NCBI GenBank assembly: GCA_035651595.1
Contig: DASRFJ010000321.1
Span: forward strand, 1-44,422
Length of the DNA: 44,422 nucleotides
Origin: JAFARZ01 sp035651595
GTDB taxonomy: Bacteria > Actinomycetota > Actinomycetes > Streptosporangiales > Streptosporangiaceae
Reading direction: 5' to 3'
How positions within the stretch are numbered: the first letter of the stretch is position 1; each line of letters begins with the position of its first letter. A model generated the notes under the pieces. That model was given only the letters and a program-made list of their open reading frames with translations. It made no database searches and was not told where the DNA came from. A program made the position numbers and the translations under genes. Positions 31,487-39,655 of the stretch are shown in pieces.

Positions 31487-32136
31487 GGCAGCCGGTAACC
31501 GCAGCCGACCACGGTGTCGATCGGGTCGGGTTCGCCTAGCTTGCGCCGCAGCCGGCCGATCGTCACCGTTACCGTGCGGGTGAACGGGTCGGCGTTCTCG
31601 TCCCAGACCCGTTCGAGCAGGTCCTCGGTGCTGACCACGCCCCCGTCGGCGACCAGCAGCTCCTCGAGTATCCCCATCTCCTTGCGGGTGAGTGACAGCG
31701 GCCGGCCCGCCCGGCTCACCCGGCGGCGGGCCCGGTCGAACACGATGTCGCCGTGCGCGATCACCGGGGCGGCGGCCGGGGCACGCCGGGCCAGCGACCG
31801 GACCCTGGCGACAAGCTCCTCGAACGCGAACGGCTTGCCCAGGTAGTCGTCGGCGCCGAGGTTGAGACCCTGCACCCGGTCGCCCACCGTGGCGGCCGCG
31901 GTCAGCATCAGGATGCGCGCCGCCGAGCGGGACCCGATCAGCGTGGCGCAGACCGCATCGCCGTGGATCTTGGGCAGGTCCCGGTCGAGGACCACCACGT
32001 CGTAGGTGTTCATCAGCGCCTTCTCGATCCCAGTCGGCCCGTCATAGGCCACGTCCGCGCCGATGCCCTGGTCACGAAGGCCGTCGGCGATGTCGTCCGC
32101 CAGCTCGGCCTGATCCTCGACCACCAGCACACGCAT
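31483..32136 (-). CDS. OmpR/PhoB-family response regulator
   Basis: A protein of 217 residues. Receiver: acidic DQ pair in VVEDQAELADDI, phosphoacceptor D51 (VVVLDRDLPK), K in DDYLGKPFAFEEL. The winged-helix DNA-binding domain reads SLTRKEMGILEELL, TRTVTVTIGRLRRKLG and GCGYRLP to the end. It forms an operon with the downstream kinase (4-nt overlap). The divergent ABC operon 171 nt away is the probable target. Confidence 0.94.
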   Translation of the reverse strand: MRVLVVEDQAELADDIADGLRDQGIGADVAYDGPTGIEKALMNTYDVVVLDRDLPKIHGDAVCATLIGSRSAARILMLTAAATVGDRVQGLNLGADDYLGKPFAFEELVARVRSLARRAPAAAPVIAHGDIVFDRARRRVSRAGRPLSLTRKEMGILEELLVADGGVVSTEDLLERVWDENADPFTRTVTVTIGRLRRKLGEPDPIDTVVGCGYRLP

Positions 32137-32307
32137 AGGGTCATGATGCCTCGCAGGGGATCACACGTGCATCACATGACGCCGTCAGGCCGCCCCAGCC
32201 GCCAGCTCCCGACCTGGCCTTTCCCGCGACGCCGTTCCCGCGGCGGGCCGCGGGAACGGCGCCGCGCTTGATGTCCGTGTGACGCCCGGCGGCATATGCC
32301 TTGTCGC
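32137..32307. promoter_or_regulatory. Divergent region between response regulator and first ABC operon, with a strong dyad
   Basis: A perfect 13-bp dyad GCCGTTCCCGCGG-CGGG-CCGCGGGAACGGC (32231-32260) occupies the centre of the gap. It is a candidate operator. TTGATG at 32268 and CATATG at 32293 are a possible weak promoter for the ABC genes. Confidence 0.5.
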
Positions 32308-33039
32308 ATGAGCATGAACATCATCGAAGCCAGCGGCCTAGGCAAGCGCTACGGCGGCACCTGGGCGCTGCGCGACTGCACACTGGAGGTCCCCGCCGGT
32401 CACGTGGCCGCGCTGGTGGGGCCGAACGGCGCGGGCAAGTCCACGCTGCTGAACCTGGCCGTCGGCCTGACGGCACCGTCCGCGGGCGGGGTGACGGTGC
32501 TCGGCGGCCGGCCCGCCGGATCGCCGGCCGCTCTGGACGGCATCGCGTTCGTCGCCCAGGACACCCCGCTGTACAAGAACCTGTCGGCCGCGGACATGAT
32601 GCACCTGACCCGCAACCTGACCCGGCATTTCGACCAGCACTACGCGCAAACCCGGCTGGACGAGCTCGGTATCCCGGTCAAGCGGAAAACGGGGAAGCTG
32701 TCCGGCGGCCAGCAGGCGCAGCTGGCGCTGACCCTTGCGCTGGCCCGCCGGCCGCGGCTGCTGGTGCTGGACGAGCCGGTGGCCATGCTCGACCCGATTG
32801 CCCGGCACGACTTCATGGCCACGGTGCTCGCCGCCGCCGGCACTGGCGTCGCGGTGCTGCTGTCGTCGCACGTGCTTACCGAGCTGGAGCGGGTTGCCAG
32901 CTACCTCATCCTGCTGTCGCGTGGACAGGTGCGGCTCGCCGGGACGGTGAGCGACCTGCTAGCCAGCCACCGCCAGGCAGGTCTGGAAGAACTCGCCCTG
33001 GCTTACCTGCGCGAGAACACGGCCGGGGTGACCAAATGA
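32308..33039 (+). CDS. ABC transporter ATP-binding protein 1
   Basis: A protein of 243 residues. Walker A GPNGAGKSTLLNLAVG, signature LSGGQQAQLAL, Walker B LLVLDEPVAMLDP, and a distinctive Q-loop FVAQDTPLYKNL. The start lies among ATGs at 32296, 32308 and 32314; 32308 or 32314 gives the family N-terminus MNIIEASGLGKRYGG, and no good ribosome-binding site separates them. It powers the permease encoded next (4-nt overlap, ATGA). The family resembles YtrB/CcmA-like ATPases that serve antibiotic or peptide export with GntR regulators. Confidence 0.9.
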   Translation: MSMNIIEASGLGKRYGGTWALRDCTLEVPAGHVAALVGPNGAGKSTLLNLAVGLTAPSAGGVTVLGGRPAGSPAALDGIAFVAQDTPLYKNLSAADMMHLTRNLTRHFDQHYAQTRLDELGIPVKRKTGKLSGGQQAQLALTLALARRPRLLVLDEPVAMLDPIARHDFMATVLAAAGTGVAVLLSSHVLTELERVASYLILLSRGQVRLAGTVSDLLASHRQAGLEELALAYLRENTAGVTK

Positions 33040-34055
33040 CCGCGCTGGCCGGGCCGGCCCCGCTGCCGTGGCGGCGGATGGCCTGGGTCACCTGGCGGCA
33101 CCATCGCGTCGCGCTGGCCGGGGTGGCCACACTGCTGGGCGTGCTGGCGGTGTACTTGTGGGTGGCCGGCCTGCAGTTGCACCACGCCTACGCCGTAGCG
33201 ACCGCGTGCCAGCCGGCCAGCTCAGTGGCTTGCCAGAACATGATGGAGAACTTCGATGGCAGCTATAGCTCGCCGGCGCAGACGATCGTGGCCCTGCTGC
33301 ACGTGGTGCCCGTGCTGATCGGGGCGTTCGTCGGGGCGCCGGTGCTGGCCCGGGAGCTGGAAACCGGTACGTTCCGGTACGCCTGGACGCTCGGCTTCGG
33401 CAGATGGCGCTGGACACTCGCCAAGCTGGTGCCGCTCGCGATCGTGGTCGCGGCGGCCGCCGGGGTGTTCAGCCTGCTGTTCTCCTGGTACTTCCAGCCG
33501 TTCTTCGCCGAAGGCTCGCGGATCCCGCTCGATCCGGAGCTGTTCGGGCTGCGCGGGGTCGCGTTCGCCGCCTGGACGCTGGCCGCCTTCGCGACCGGCG
33601 CCCTGGCCGGCATGCTGATCCGCCGCGTCGTCCCCGCGATCGCCGCCACCCTGGCCGTCTACGCCGGCCTCGTCCTCACGACCGACCTGTATCTCCAGCA
33701 GCACTATGCGAGGCCGGTTGTCACCAGCCAGCTCAACGTGCCCGCTGACGCGTGGATCATGAGCCAGTGGTGGACCAGGAGCGGCACGACTGTCAGTCAG
33801 GGCACGATGAACCAGGTCATCCAGTCCACGTTCGAGCGGATCGCGCCGGTGGTGCACAGCAGGGCACAAAAGACGCGGGTAGTGACCGTCGACCTGCCGC
33901 ACTACCTCACCCAGCACGGCTACACGTCATGGACCAGATATCAGCCCGGCAGCCGGTTCTGGCTCTTCCAGTGGATCGAGGGCGGCTGGCTGCTCGCGCT
34001 GTCAGTGCTGCTCATCGCGACAACGGTGTGGCTAGTCCGCCGCCGCGCCGCCTGA
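33036..34055 (+). CDS. ABC-2 type permease 1
   Basis: A protein of 339 residues from ATG 33036. About six TM segments, with a first extracytoplasmic loop of about 40 residues with two cysteines (VATACQPASSVACQ). The second half has a large loop (TSQLNVPADAWIMSQWW to HGYTSWTRYQPGS) before the last TM. The motif EFETGTFRYAWTLGFGRWRW (here ELETGTF) is the coupling-helix region. It pairs with the ATPase just before it. Its architecture closely matches permease 2 in the same cluster, which suggests duplication. Confidence 0.88.
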   Translation: MTALAGPAPLPWRRMAWVTWRHHRVALAGVATLLGVLAVYLWVAGLQLHHAYAVATACQPASSVACQNMMENFDGSYSSPAQTIVALLHVVPVLIGAFVGAPVLARELETGTFRYAWTLGFGRWRWTLAKLVPLAIVVAAAAGVFSLLFSWYFQPFFAEGSRIPLDPELFGLRGVAFAAWTLAAFATGALAGMLIRRVVPAIAATLAVYAGLVLTTDLYLQQHYARPVVTSQLNVPADAWIMSQWWTRSGTTVSQGTMNQVIQSTFERIAPVVHSRAQKTRVVTVDLPHYLTQHGYTSWTRYQPGSRFWLFQWIEGGWLLALSVLLIATTVWLVRRRAA

Positions 34056-34056
34056 G

Positions 34057-34105
34057 TTGACGCCGGACCTTCCAGTTATCTAAAGTACTAGTTACCTAAG
34101 ACACT
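34057..34105 (+). promoter_or_regulatory. GntR operator/promoter with tandem 16-bp repeats
   Basis: Adjacent 16-bp units AGTTATCTAAAGTACT (34074-34089) and AGTTACCTAAGACACT (34090-34105), 12 of 16 identical. A promoter TTGACG (34057)-18 nt-TAAAGT (34081) overlaps unit 1. The arrangement is suited to YtrA-type GntR autorepression. Confidence 0.7.
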
Positions 34106-34118
34106 GGACGGATAAGAC

Positions 34119-34514
34119 ATGATCAGCTTCCGGGTCGACGGGCGGTCCGGGGTGCCGCCGTACCTGCAGATCGTGCAGCAGGTACGGCAGGCACTGCGGA
34201 TGGGCGTCCTTGACGTGGGTGACCAGCTCCCGACCGTGCGGGAGGTGGTGGCCGCGGTTGCGGTCAACCCGAACACGGTGCTCAAGGCCTACCGGGACCT
34301 GGAGCGCGCGGGCCTGGTCGAGGCGCGCGCGGGCCAGGGCACGTTCGTCAGGAGCCGGCCGCCGGGGCCGCCCCCCGGCACCCACTCCCGGCTCGGCCGG
34401 AGCCTGGCCCGCTGGGTCCGCGAGGCCCGCGACGCCGGGCTTGACGACGAGTCGATGGAATCGCTGCTGCGGATCACGCTGCGGGCGGATTCCGGATCGG
34501 AGCAGATCGCTTGA
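34119..34514 (+). CDS. GntR-family (YtrA subfamily) regulator
   Basis: A protein of 131 residues from ATG 34119. The winged HTH fills residues 1-75 (PYLQIVQQVRQALRMGVLDVGDQLPTVREVVAAVAVNPNTVLKAYRDLERAGLVEARAGQGTFV). A short C-terminal extension typical of YtrA is present in place of a large effector domain. Such regulators repress an ABC operon and respond to cell-wall antibiotics. It sits between the two ABC pairs and overlaps the second ATPase by 4 nt (TTGA). The operator repeats directly upstream suggest autoregulation of the downstream pair. Confidence 0.93.
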   Translation: MISFRVDGRSGVPPYLQIVQQVRQALRMGVLDVGDQLPTVREVVAAVAVNPNTVLKAYRDLERAGLVEARAGQGTFVRSRPPGPPPGTHSRLGRSLARWVREARDAGLDDESMESLLRITLRADSGSEQIA

Positions 34515-35413
34515 GCGCCGCGATCGAGACACGTGAGCTGTCCAAGCGTTACCGGCGGGTCGGCGCGCTGACCGATTGCACGGTCGTCGTGCCCGAGGGC
34601 CGGGTTTCCGCACTGGTCGGGCCGAACGGCGCGGGCAAAACCACCCTGCTCCGCATGCTCGCCGGGCTGGCCAGCCCGACCGGCGGCACGGCGTCGGTAC
34701 TGGGCGGCACGCCGCGGCAGGATCCGGCCTTCCTCGCCGAGATCGGGTACCTGGCTCAGGAGATCCCGCTGTACCGGCGGTTCACCGCCGAGGATCACAT
34801 CCGGATCGGGGCGCACCTGAACCCGCACTGGGATGCCTCGCTGGTGCGCACGCGGTTGAAAGAGCTGCGTATTCCGCTTGACCAGCGCGTAGGCACGCTG
34901 TCCGGCGGTCAGCGGGCTCAGGTGGCGCTTGCGTTGACATTGGCCAAACGGCCGCGGCTGCTGCTGCTGGACGAGCCGGTCGCGGCGCTGGATCCGCTGG
35001 CACGGCGGAACTTCCTCGCCACGCTGACCGCGGCGATGGCGGACGCCGAGGGCGGCCTCACCGTCGTGCTGTCCTCGCACCTGATCACCGACCTGGAGCG
35101 GGTCTGCGACCATCTCATGCTGCTGGCCGGATCCCGCGTCCAGATCTGCGGTGACATCGACGCGTTGCTGGCCGAGCACAAGGTCCTGATCGGTCCGCGC
35201 ACGGACACCAAGCCGGTCGAGCGGACGCACACGGTGGTGCACGCGGTGACGACAGCCCGGCAGTCGACCCTGCTCGTCCGCCTCAACGGCCCGGCCGTTG
35301 ACCCCGCGTACCAGGTCGAGGACGTGACCCTCGAGGAACTGGTGCTGGCGTACATGGGTGCCGATGAGGCGTCCGCGGACAAGCACCTCACGGCGGTTGG
35401 AGAGGAATCATGA
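34511..35413 (+). CDS. ABC transporter ATP-binding protein 2
   Basis: A protein of 300 residues from TTG 34511. Walker A GPNGAGKTTLLRMLAG, Q-loop YLAQEIPLYRRF, signature LSGGQRAQVAL and Walker B LLLLDEPVAALDP. The C-terminal ~60 residues (RTDTKPVERTHTVVHAVTT to LAYMGADE) form an extra regulatory-like domain that ATPase 1 lacks. It overlaps the GntR stop and the permease 2 start, so it is translationally coupled to both. Confidence 0.92.
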   Translation: MSAAIETRELSKRYRRVGALTDCTVVVPEGRVSALVGPNGAGKTTLLRMLAGLASPTGGTASVLGGTPRQDPAFLAEIGYLAQEIPLYRRFTAEDHIRIGAHLNPHWDASLVRTRLKELRIPLDQRVGTLSGGQRAQVALALTLAKRPRLLLLDEPVAALDPLARRNFLATLTAAMADAEGGLTVVLSSHLITDLERVCDHLMLLAGSRVQICGDIDALLAEHKVLIGPRTDTKPVERTHTVVHAVTTARQSTLLVRLNGPAVDPAYQVEDVTLEELVLAYMGADEASADKHLTAVGEES

Positions 35414-36390
35414 CCTGGCTCGTCTGGCGCCAGTACCGCGCGCAGGCCGCGATCGCGTTCGCGTTGCTCGCGGCCGTGACCGCCGTGATAATCGCCGACG
35501 GTATCCAGATCGCGTCGCACTGGCACTCGACGATCGCCGCGTGCGCGGGGAACAGCACGTGCCTGCAACAGGCGTCACCGCTGGTCAACGGCGTGGTGAG
35601 CGATCTGCCCTACCTCAGCATGATCGTGCCGGTCGTGCTCGGCTTGCTGTGGGGCGCCCCGCTCGTGGCGCACGAACTAGAGGCCCGCACCAGCGATTTC
35701 GCATGGACGCAAAGTGTCACCCGGACGCGCTGGCTGGCCGCGAAGGCGGGCGCGCTGCTGCTCGCCGCGGCCGCCTGCGGCGGCGCGGTCGCCGCCCTGG
35801 TCACCTGGTGGTCCGGGCCGATCAACGCGAAGTTCGCGAGCGCGTTCACGCCAGGCCAGTTCGACACCCAGGGCATCGTCCCCATCGGGTACGCGGTGTT
35901 CGCCATGGCCCTCGGCATAGCCGCTGGCACCGCGGCGCGCCGGACCCTCCCCGCGATAGCCGTCGTGCTCGGCGGTTTCATCGGCCTGCGCCTGGTGATC
36001 AGCGACTTCCTCCGGCCGCACTACCTGGCCGCGATCACGACCTACTATCCCGTGACGGGTTCGTTCACCCCGCCGGGACAAGCCTGGATCCTCGCCCAGG
36101 GCGGACTCAGCCCTACCGGGCGGGTGGTGGCGGCGGGATGGGGCGACCTGTATCCCGCGCTGCCGGCCGTTTGCCAGAGTCTGCTGCCGGGGACCCCGAC
36201 GTCGAAGTCCGGCTCTTCGGTTAGCGCCGTGTTCTCGTGCATGCAGGCCCACGGCTGGCGCGGTTTCGCCACGTACCAGCCCGCCAGCCGCTACTGGCCG
36301 TTCCAGGGCATCGAGACGGGTATCTACCTCCTCCTGGCCGCGGCCCTCATCGCCGCCGCGTTCGTCATCCTCCGCCGCCGCGACGCCTAG
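35410..36390 (+). CDS. ABC-2 type permease 2
   Basis: A protein of 326 residues from ATG 35410 (ATGA overlap). Same plan as permease 1: TM1, a loop with a cysteine pair (IAACAGNSTCLQ), coupling segment HELEARTSDFAWTQSVTRTRW, a large extracytoplasmic loop and final TM (GIYLLLAAALIAAAFVILRRRDA). It forms the second ATPase/permease pair of the cluster. Substrate unknown; peptide or antibiotic is inferred from the GntR type only. Confidence 0.88.
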   Translation: MTWLVWRQYRAQAAIAFALLAAVTAVIIADGIQIASHWHSTIAACAGNSTCLQQASPLVNGVVSDLPYLSMIVPVVLGLLWGAPLVAHELEARTSDFAWTQSVTRTRWLAAKAGALLLAAAACGGAVAALVTWWSGPINAKFASAFTPGQFDTQGIVPIGYAVFAMALGIAAGTAARRTLPAIAVVLGGFIGLRLVISDFLRPHYLAAITTYYPVTGSFTPPGQAWILAQGGLSPTGRVVAAGWGDLYPALPAVCQSLLPGTPTSKSGSSVSAVFSCMQAHGWRGFATYQPASRYWPFQGIETGIYLLLAAALIAAAFVILRRRDA

Positions 36391-36625
36391 ACGAGTCCCC
36401 GCACCGCCCACCCCCGCACCGCCCACCCGCATACCCGCCCCCACAGCCGTCCTCACCCTCCAGTCACACGCGCAACTCCCTTTACGCTACACGTGTCTTC
36501 TTACCCGAACGTCGACCCCATACCGGGACAAATTGGGCCGCACGGCCCTCCGAACGGGTAAAAAGACAACCGTATCGCTACACGTGTAGCCCCAGAAAGG
36601 GTGCGTCATCACGCGGTCTCGCACG
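36391..36625. repeat. Intergenic element with nested direct and inverted repeats
   Basis: No gene is supported in these 235 nt between convergent genes. A 12-bp direct repeat CGCTACACGTGT (36485-36496 and 36576-36587) flanks an inverted repeat (36494-36511 / 36551-36568, 15 of 18 paired). The second direct-repeat copy lies in a 12-bp palindrome CTACACGTGTAG. The region before it is a C-rich repeat (CCGCACCGCCCACC, two copies). Confidence 0.75.
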
Positions 36626-37018
36626 CTAGGCGGAACCGACGCGGGTGGGGGGCGTCAGTGCCTCGCCGACTTCCTCGACGAGCACGGTCATCTCGTACGC
36701 CACCTGGTCCATGTCGCACTCGGGTGCCGCGAGGGCGGCCAGGACGGCCGCGTTGCTCACCGACTTGATCAGCATCAGCCCGCCGTGCATCTCTACCAGC
36801 GCCTGGATGGGCGTCCCGGCGTCGAACAAGCGCGCCGCGCCGTCCATCAGGCTGCTCAGCCCGCAAGTGATCGCGGCGAGCTGTCCGGCACGATCTTCCG
36901 GGATGCCGGCGGACCTCGCTAGCGTCACCCCGTCGGTGGACACCACGATGGCATGCGCCACATGAGCCACTCGTTCGGTGAAATCGGTGACCAGCCAGTC
37001 AAGACGGGGCTGACTCAA
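36626..37018 (-). CDS. Roadblock/LC7-domain protein (CvnB-like)
   Basis: A protein of 130 residues from TTG 37018, which overlaps the kinase stop by 4 nt. The roadblock fold shows LDWLVTDFTERVAHVAHAIVVSTDGVTLARS, AAITCGLSSLMDGAA and QALVEMHGGLMLIKSVSNAAVLAALAAPECDMDQVAYEMTVLVEEV. In conservons this protein (CvnB) acts with a kinase (CvnA), a DUF742 protein (CvnC) and a small GTPase (CvnD). The last two genes are absent after this gene; the convergent ABC operon follows. Confidence 0.92.
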   Translation of the reverse strand: MSQPRLDWLVTDFTERVAHVAHAIVVSTDGVTLARSAGIPEDRAGQLAAITCGLSSLMDGAARLFDAGTPIQALVEMHGGLMLIKSVSNAAVLAALAAPECDMDQVAYEMTVLVEEVGEALTPPTRVGSA

Positions 37019-39453
37019 TGAATCACCCTTTCGTTATCCGCGCCCTCTCCGGCGCGTGGTGTCCGTTGTTCGGCGCGACGCGTTCCGCGCTGGAGTCCGC
37101 CCAGGCGAGCGCGCGCCGCTTCGGCCGACCGGGTCGGCGCTGCTGGCTGTGGTGGAGCGGGCAGTGGTGCCGCGGTACGTGGCATCGCGTCCGGGAACCC
37201 GCGGATGCGGTTTGCCTGCGGGATGCGGGACGGCAGCCCGGCTGAGGTGAGGCCGCCCGGAACCGGCGCGGCCGGTGCCTCCGCGGCCGGTGCCTCCGCG
37301 GCCAGCCGCTGGGGAAGCGCGCCTGCCAGCAGCTCGTGGGCCGGTCGCCGGCGGCGGACGTCGGTCCGCAGGTAGCCGCCTACCCGCAGCTGCTGGTCCG
37401 CCACCCCTGCCATCCCCGGGACCGCAACCCGCGGAGCAACCTCTTCCCGGCCGGTGATGCCGCTCGGCAGCCACACGAGAGCGGTCAGGCCGCCGGGTGG
37501 CGTCCCATGCAGGCGGACGCGCACCCCGTGCCGCGCAGCCAGATGGGCGACCGCGAACAAGCCCATGTGCCGCAGTACCGACTCGTCGGCCATCGGCGGG
37601 TTGTCGAGCCGCCGGTTCATCTCGGCCAGCCGGTCGGGAGAGACCCCGAGCCCGCTGTCGTGAATCTCGATGAGCACGCCGCCGCTGGTCACCTCGTAGC
37701 CCGACACCTGAACCCTGGTGTCCCGCGGCGAGAACTTGGTAGCGTTCTCGACGAGCTCGGTGACCAGGTGCTCCAGGTCGCTGGCCGCCTGACCGGCAAC
37801 GACGATCCCTGGCCGGATGTCCAGGTCCACCCTGCCGTGCTGTTCGATCTCCGACACCGCGGCCCGCACCAGTTCGTCGAGCGAGCTTGACCCGCTCCAC
37901 CGGCGGACGGCCTCGTAGCCGGCCAGCACGAGCAGGTTTTCCGAATTCCGGCGCATCCGCAGGATCAGGTGCTCCATAGCGGCGAAGTCGGGACGCCCGC
38001 CGGGACCCTGCCCGGCAGACCCGGCAGTCCCGGCAGACCCGGCGGACGCGGACTGCATCATCTGCCCCAGCCGCTCGGTAAGCGACTGGCTGCGCCGGGA
38101 CAGGCTGACGAACATCGCGCTGACGTTGCGGCGCAGGATCGCCTCGTTGCCCGCGAGCCGCACCGCCTCGGCGTGCACCTGGTCGAAGGCGCGAGCGACC
38201 TGGCCGATCTCGTCGGTGGAGTCCACGCCGATCGGCTGGACCTCAAGGTGCGCGGAGGGGTCGCTGATGTCACCGAGTTCTCGCACCCGAGCCGGCAGGC
38301 TCGACGTGGCGATGTCCAGTGCGCCCGCGCGCAGCCGCCGCAGCGGCTGGACCAGCGACCGGGCGAAGACCAGCGTCGCGAACAGCACGAGCAGCAGGAT
38401 CGTTCCGGTCAAGATGCCGGTGAGCAGCGCGGATCGCTCCGGACCGCCTTGGAGGGCCCGGCTCTGCGCGGCAACCGAACCGGCCAGCCCCGCCTCGACC
38501 TGCCGCATCTGGCCGATCGTCCCCGACATCGCGGAATACCAGGCCTGTGGCGCCGCCGCCCCGCCGATTCCGAGGTCGGCGGTCTGCGGACTCCCGACCT
38601 GAATCGCGTGCTGCTCCAGGAGCAGCGCCCGGTCGTTCGGCGCCCCGGTCACCGTGTTGCCGAAGACCTGGCGTTCGGCGAGCGGGGCCGAGGCCTGGAA
38701 CGAGGTCAGGTCACTGACCTGCGCGGCCTGCTCCGTGATGAGGTCCTGCAGCGCGCCGGGCTCAAACTCGTTCTCGGTAAACGCCGCATACAGGAGCGCC
38801 CGCTGCGCCGAAGCGTCTTCCACCATCCGGGACAGCGAGCCGAGTGTCCGGACGCTGTCCTCGAGCGTCGAGTCGGCGCTGGACTGTGCGATCTCGTCGT
38901 TCAGCGAGAACAGGTCGGCGATGGACTCCGAGTAGTCGGTGATCAGCGGCAGCGACGGAAGCTCGGTGTGCAGTGCCGCGACCCGCAGCCCGGCGAGATC
39001 CTTGATCCGGTCGAGCACGGCGGTCACCTTGGCCTGCGTGCTCGACGGGAATGAAGCGCCGATACCCGCCGCCGCCTGCTGGACCTTCGTCGCCGCGGCA
39101 TTGGTCGCGGCGTACTCCTGCTGGACAGCCGGCACCCCAGCCGCGGGGCGGCCGGCCGCGATGAAGCCAGCGGTCAGGTCGCGTTCGTCTTCCATCGCGT
39201 GGGCGAGTCCGGTGACCTGCTGCCCGAGGACGGCTAGTTGCGTCACCCGGCCGAACTGAGCGTGGCTGTCGGCGGCGGCCGCCAGGCGCAGGCCGCCCAG
39301 CACCCCGTCCAGGACGACGGCGATCACCACAATGGCCGCGAGCCGCCACGACACCGGCCAGTTGCGCCAAGCGAGCCCAGGCCCGGGCAGGCGCATCTGC
39401 CGGACGGCATGAGCGGGCGGCGGTTTGGCCGTGGCTACCTCGGGATGCCCCAT
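37015..39453 (-). CDS. NIT-domain sensor histidine kinase (CvnA-like)
   Basis: A protein of 812 residues from ATG 39453, preceded by GCGAGG. TM1 is at about 36-58, and a large extracytoplasmic NIT (nitrate/nitrite-sensing) helical domain follows (about 60-330, VTGLAHAMEDERDLTAGFIAAGRPA and SLSRMVEDASAQRALLYAAF). TM2 is at about 335-360, then HAMP, a dimerisation helix with FAAMEHLILRMRRNSENLLVLAG and HATPase (LVTELVENATKFSPRD, IHDSGLGVSPDRL). A Pro/Ala-rich tail of about 150 residues follows. It forms a two-gene operon with the roadblock protein. An orphan NitT/TauT-type binding lipoprotein is divergent. Confidence 0.9.
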   Translation of the reverse strand: MGHPEVATAKPPPAHAVRQMRLPGPGLAWRNWPVSWRLAAIVVIAVVLDGVLGGLRLAAAADSHAQFGRVTQLAVLGQQVTGLAHAMEDERDLTAGFIAAGRPAAGVPAVQQEYAATNAAATKVQQAAAGIGASFPSSTQAKVTAVLDRIKDLAGLRVAALHTELPSLPLITDYSESIADLFSLNDEIAQSSADSTLEDSVRTLGSLSRMVEDASAQRALLYAAFTENEFEPGALQDLITEQAAQVSDLTSFQASAPLAERQVFGNTVTGAPNDRALLLEQHAIQVGSPQTADLGIGGAAAPQAWYSAMSGTIGQMRQVEAGLAGSVAAQSRALQGGPERSALLTGILTGTILLLVLFATLVFARSLVQPLRRLRAGALDIATSSLPARVRELGDISDPSAHLEVQPIGVDSTDEIGQVARAFDQVHAEAVRLAGNEAILRRNVSAMFVSLSRRSQSLTERLGQMMQSASAGSAGTAGSAGQGPGGRPDFAAMEHLILRMRRNSENLLVLAGYEAVRRWSGSSSLDELVRAAVSEIEQHGRVDLDIRPGIVVAGQAASDLEHLVTELVENATKFSPRDTRVQVSGYEVTSGGVLIEIHDSGLGVSPDRLAEMNRRLDNPPMADESVLRHMGLFAVAHLAARHGVRVRLHGTPPGGLTALVWLPSGITGREEVAPRVAVPGMAGVADQQLRVGGYLRTDVRRRRPAHELLAGALPQRLAAEAPAAEAPAAPVPGGLTSAGLPSRIPQANRIRGFPDAMPRTAAPLPAPPQPAAPTRSAEAARARLGGLQRGTRRAEQRTPRAGEGADNERVIH

Positions 39454-39655
39454 CGTTGATGTCCTCGCTGGTTGCGCGTAAAAACGGACCAACCCAGGCC
39501 TAACTCCGTCCGAATCACGGAAATATGTCCGCTTCGCCATTCTAGTCCGGTCTCGGGTGAGATACTCGCAAAAGTCATGACATGAGCATCGCAAACAATA
39601 TCGGTATTTCTCGTTAGGTGATACGCCCCGAGCCCCTACGCTTTCGGTGAGAGTC
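39454..39655. promoter_or_regulatory. AT-rich divergent region between the NIT kinase and the binding lipoprotein
   Basis: About 200 nt, markedly richer in A+T than the rest. It contains the small palindrome TCATGACATGA (39575-39585). It holds both promoters. No small gene is supported. Confidence 0.4.

Noticed and set aside
32301..33035. Fused 584-residue protein joining ATPase and permease frames
   Set aside because: The upstream part is an out-of-frame shadow of ATPase 1; the permease starts at ATG 33036.
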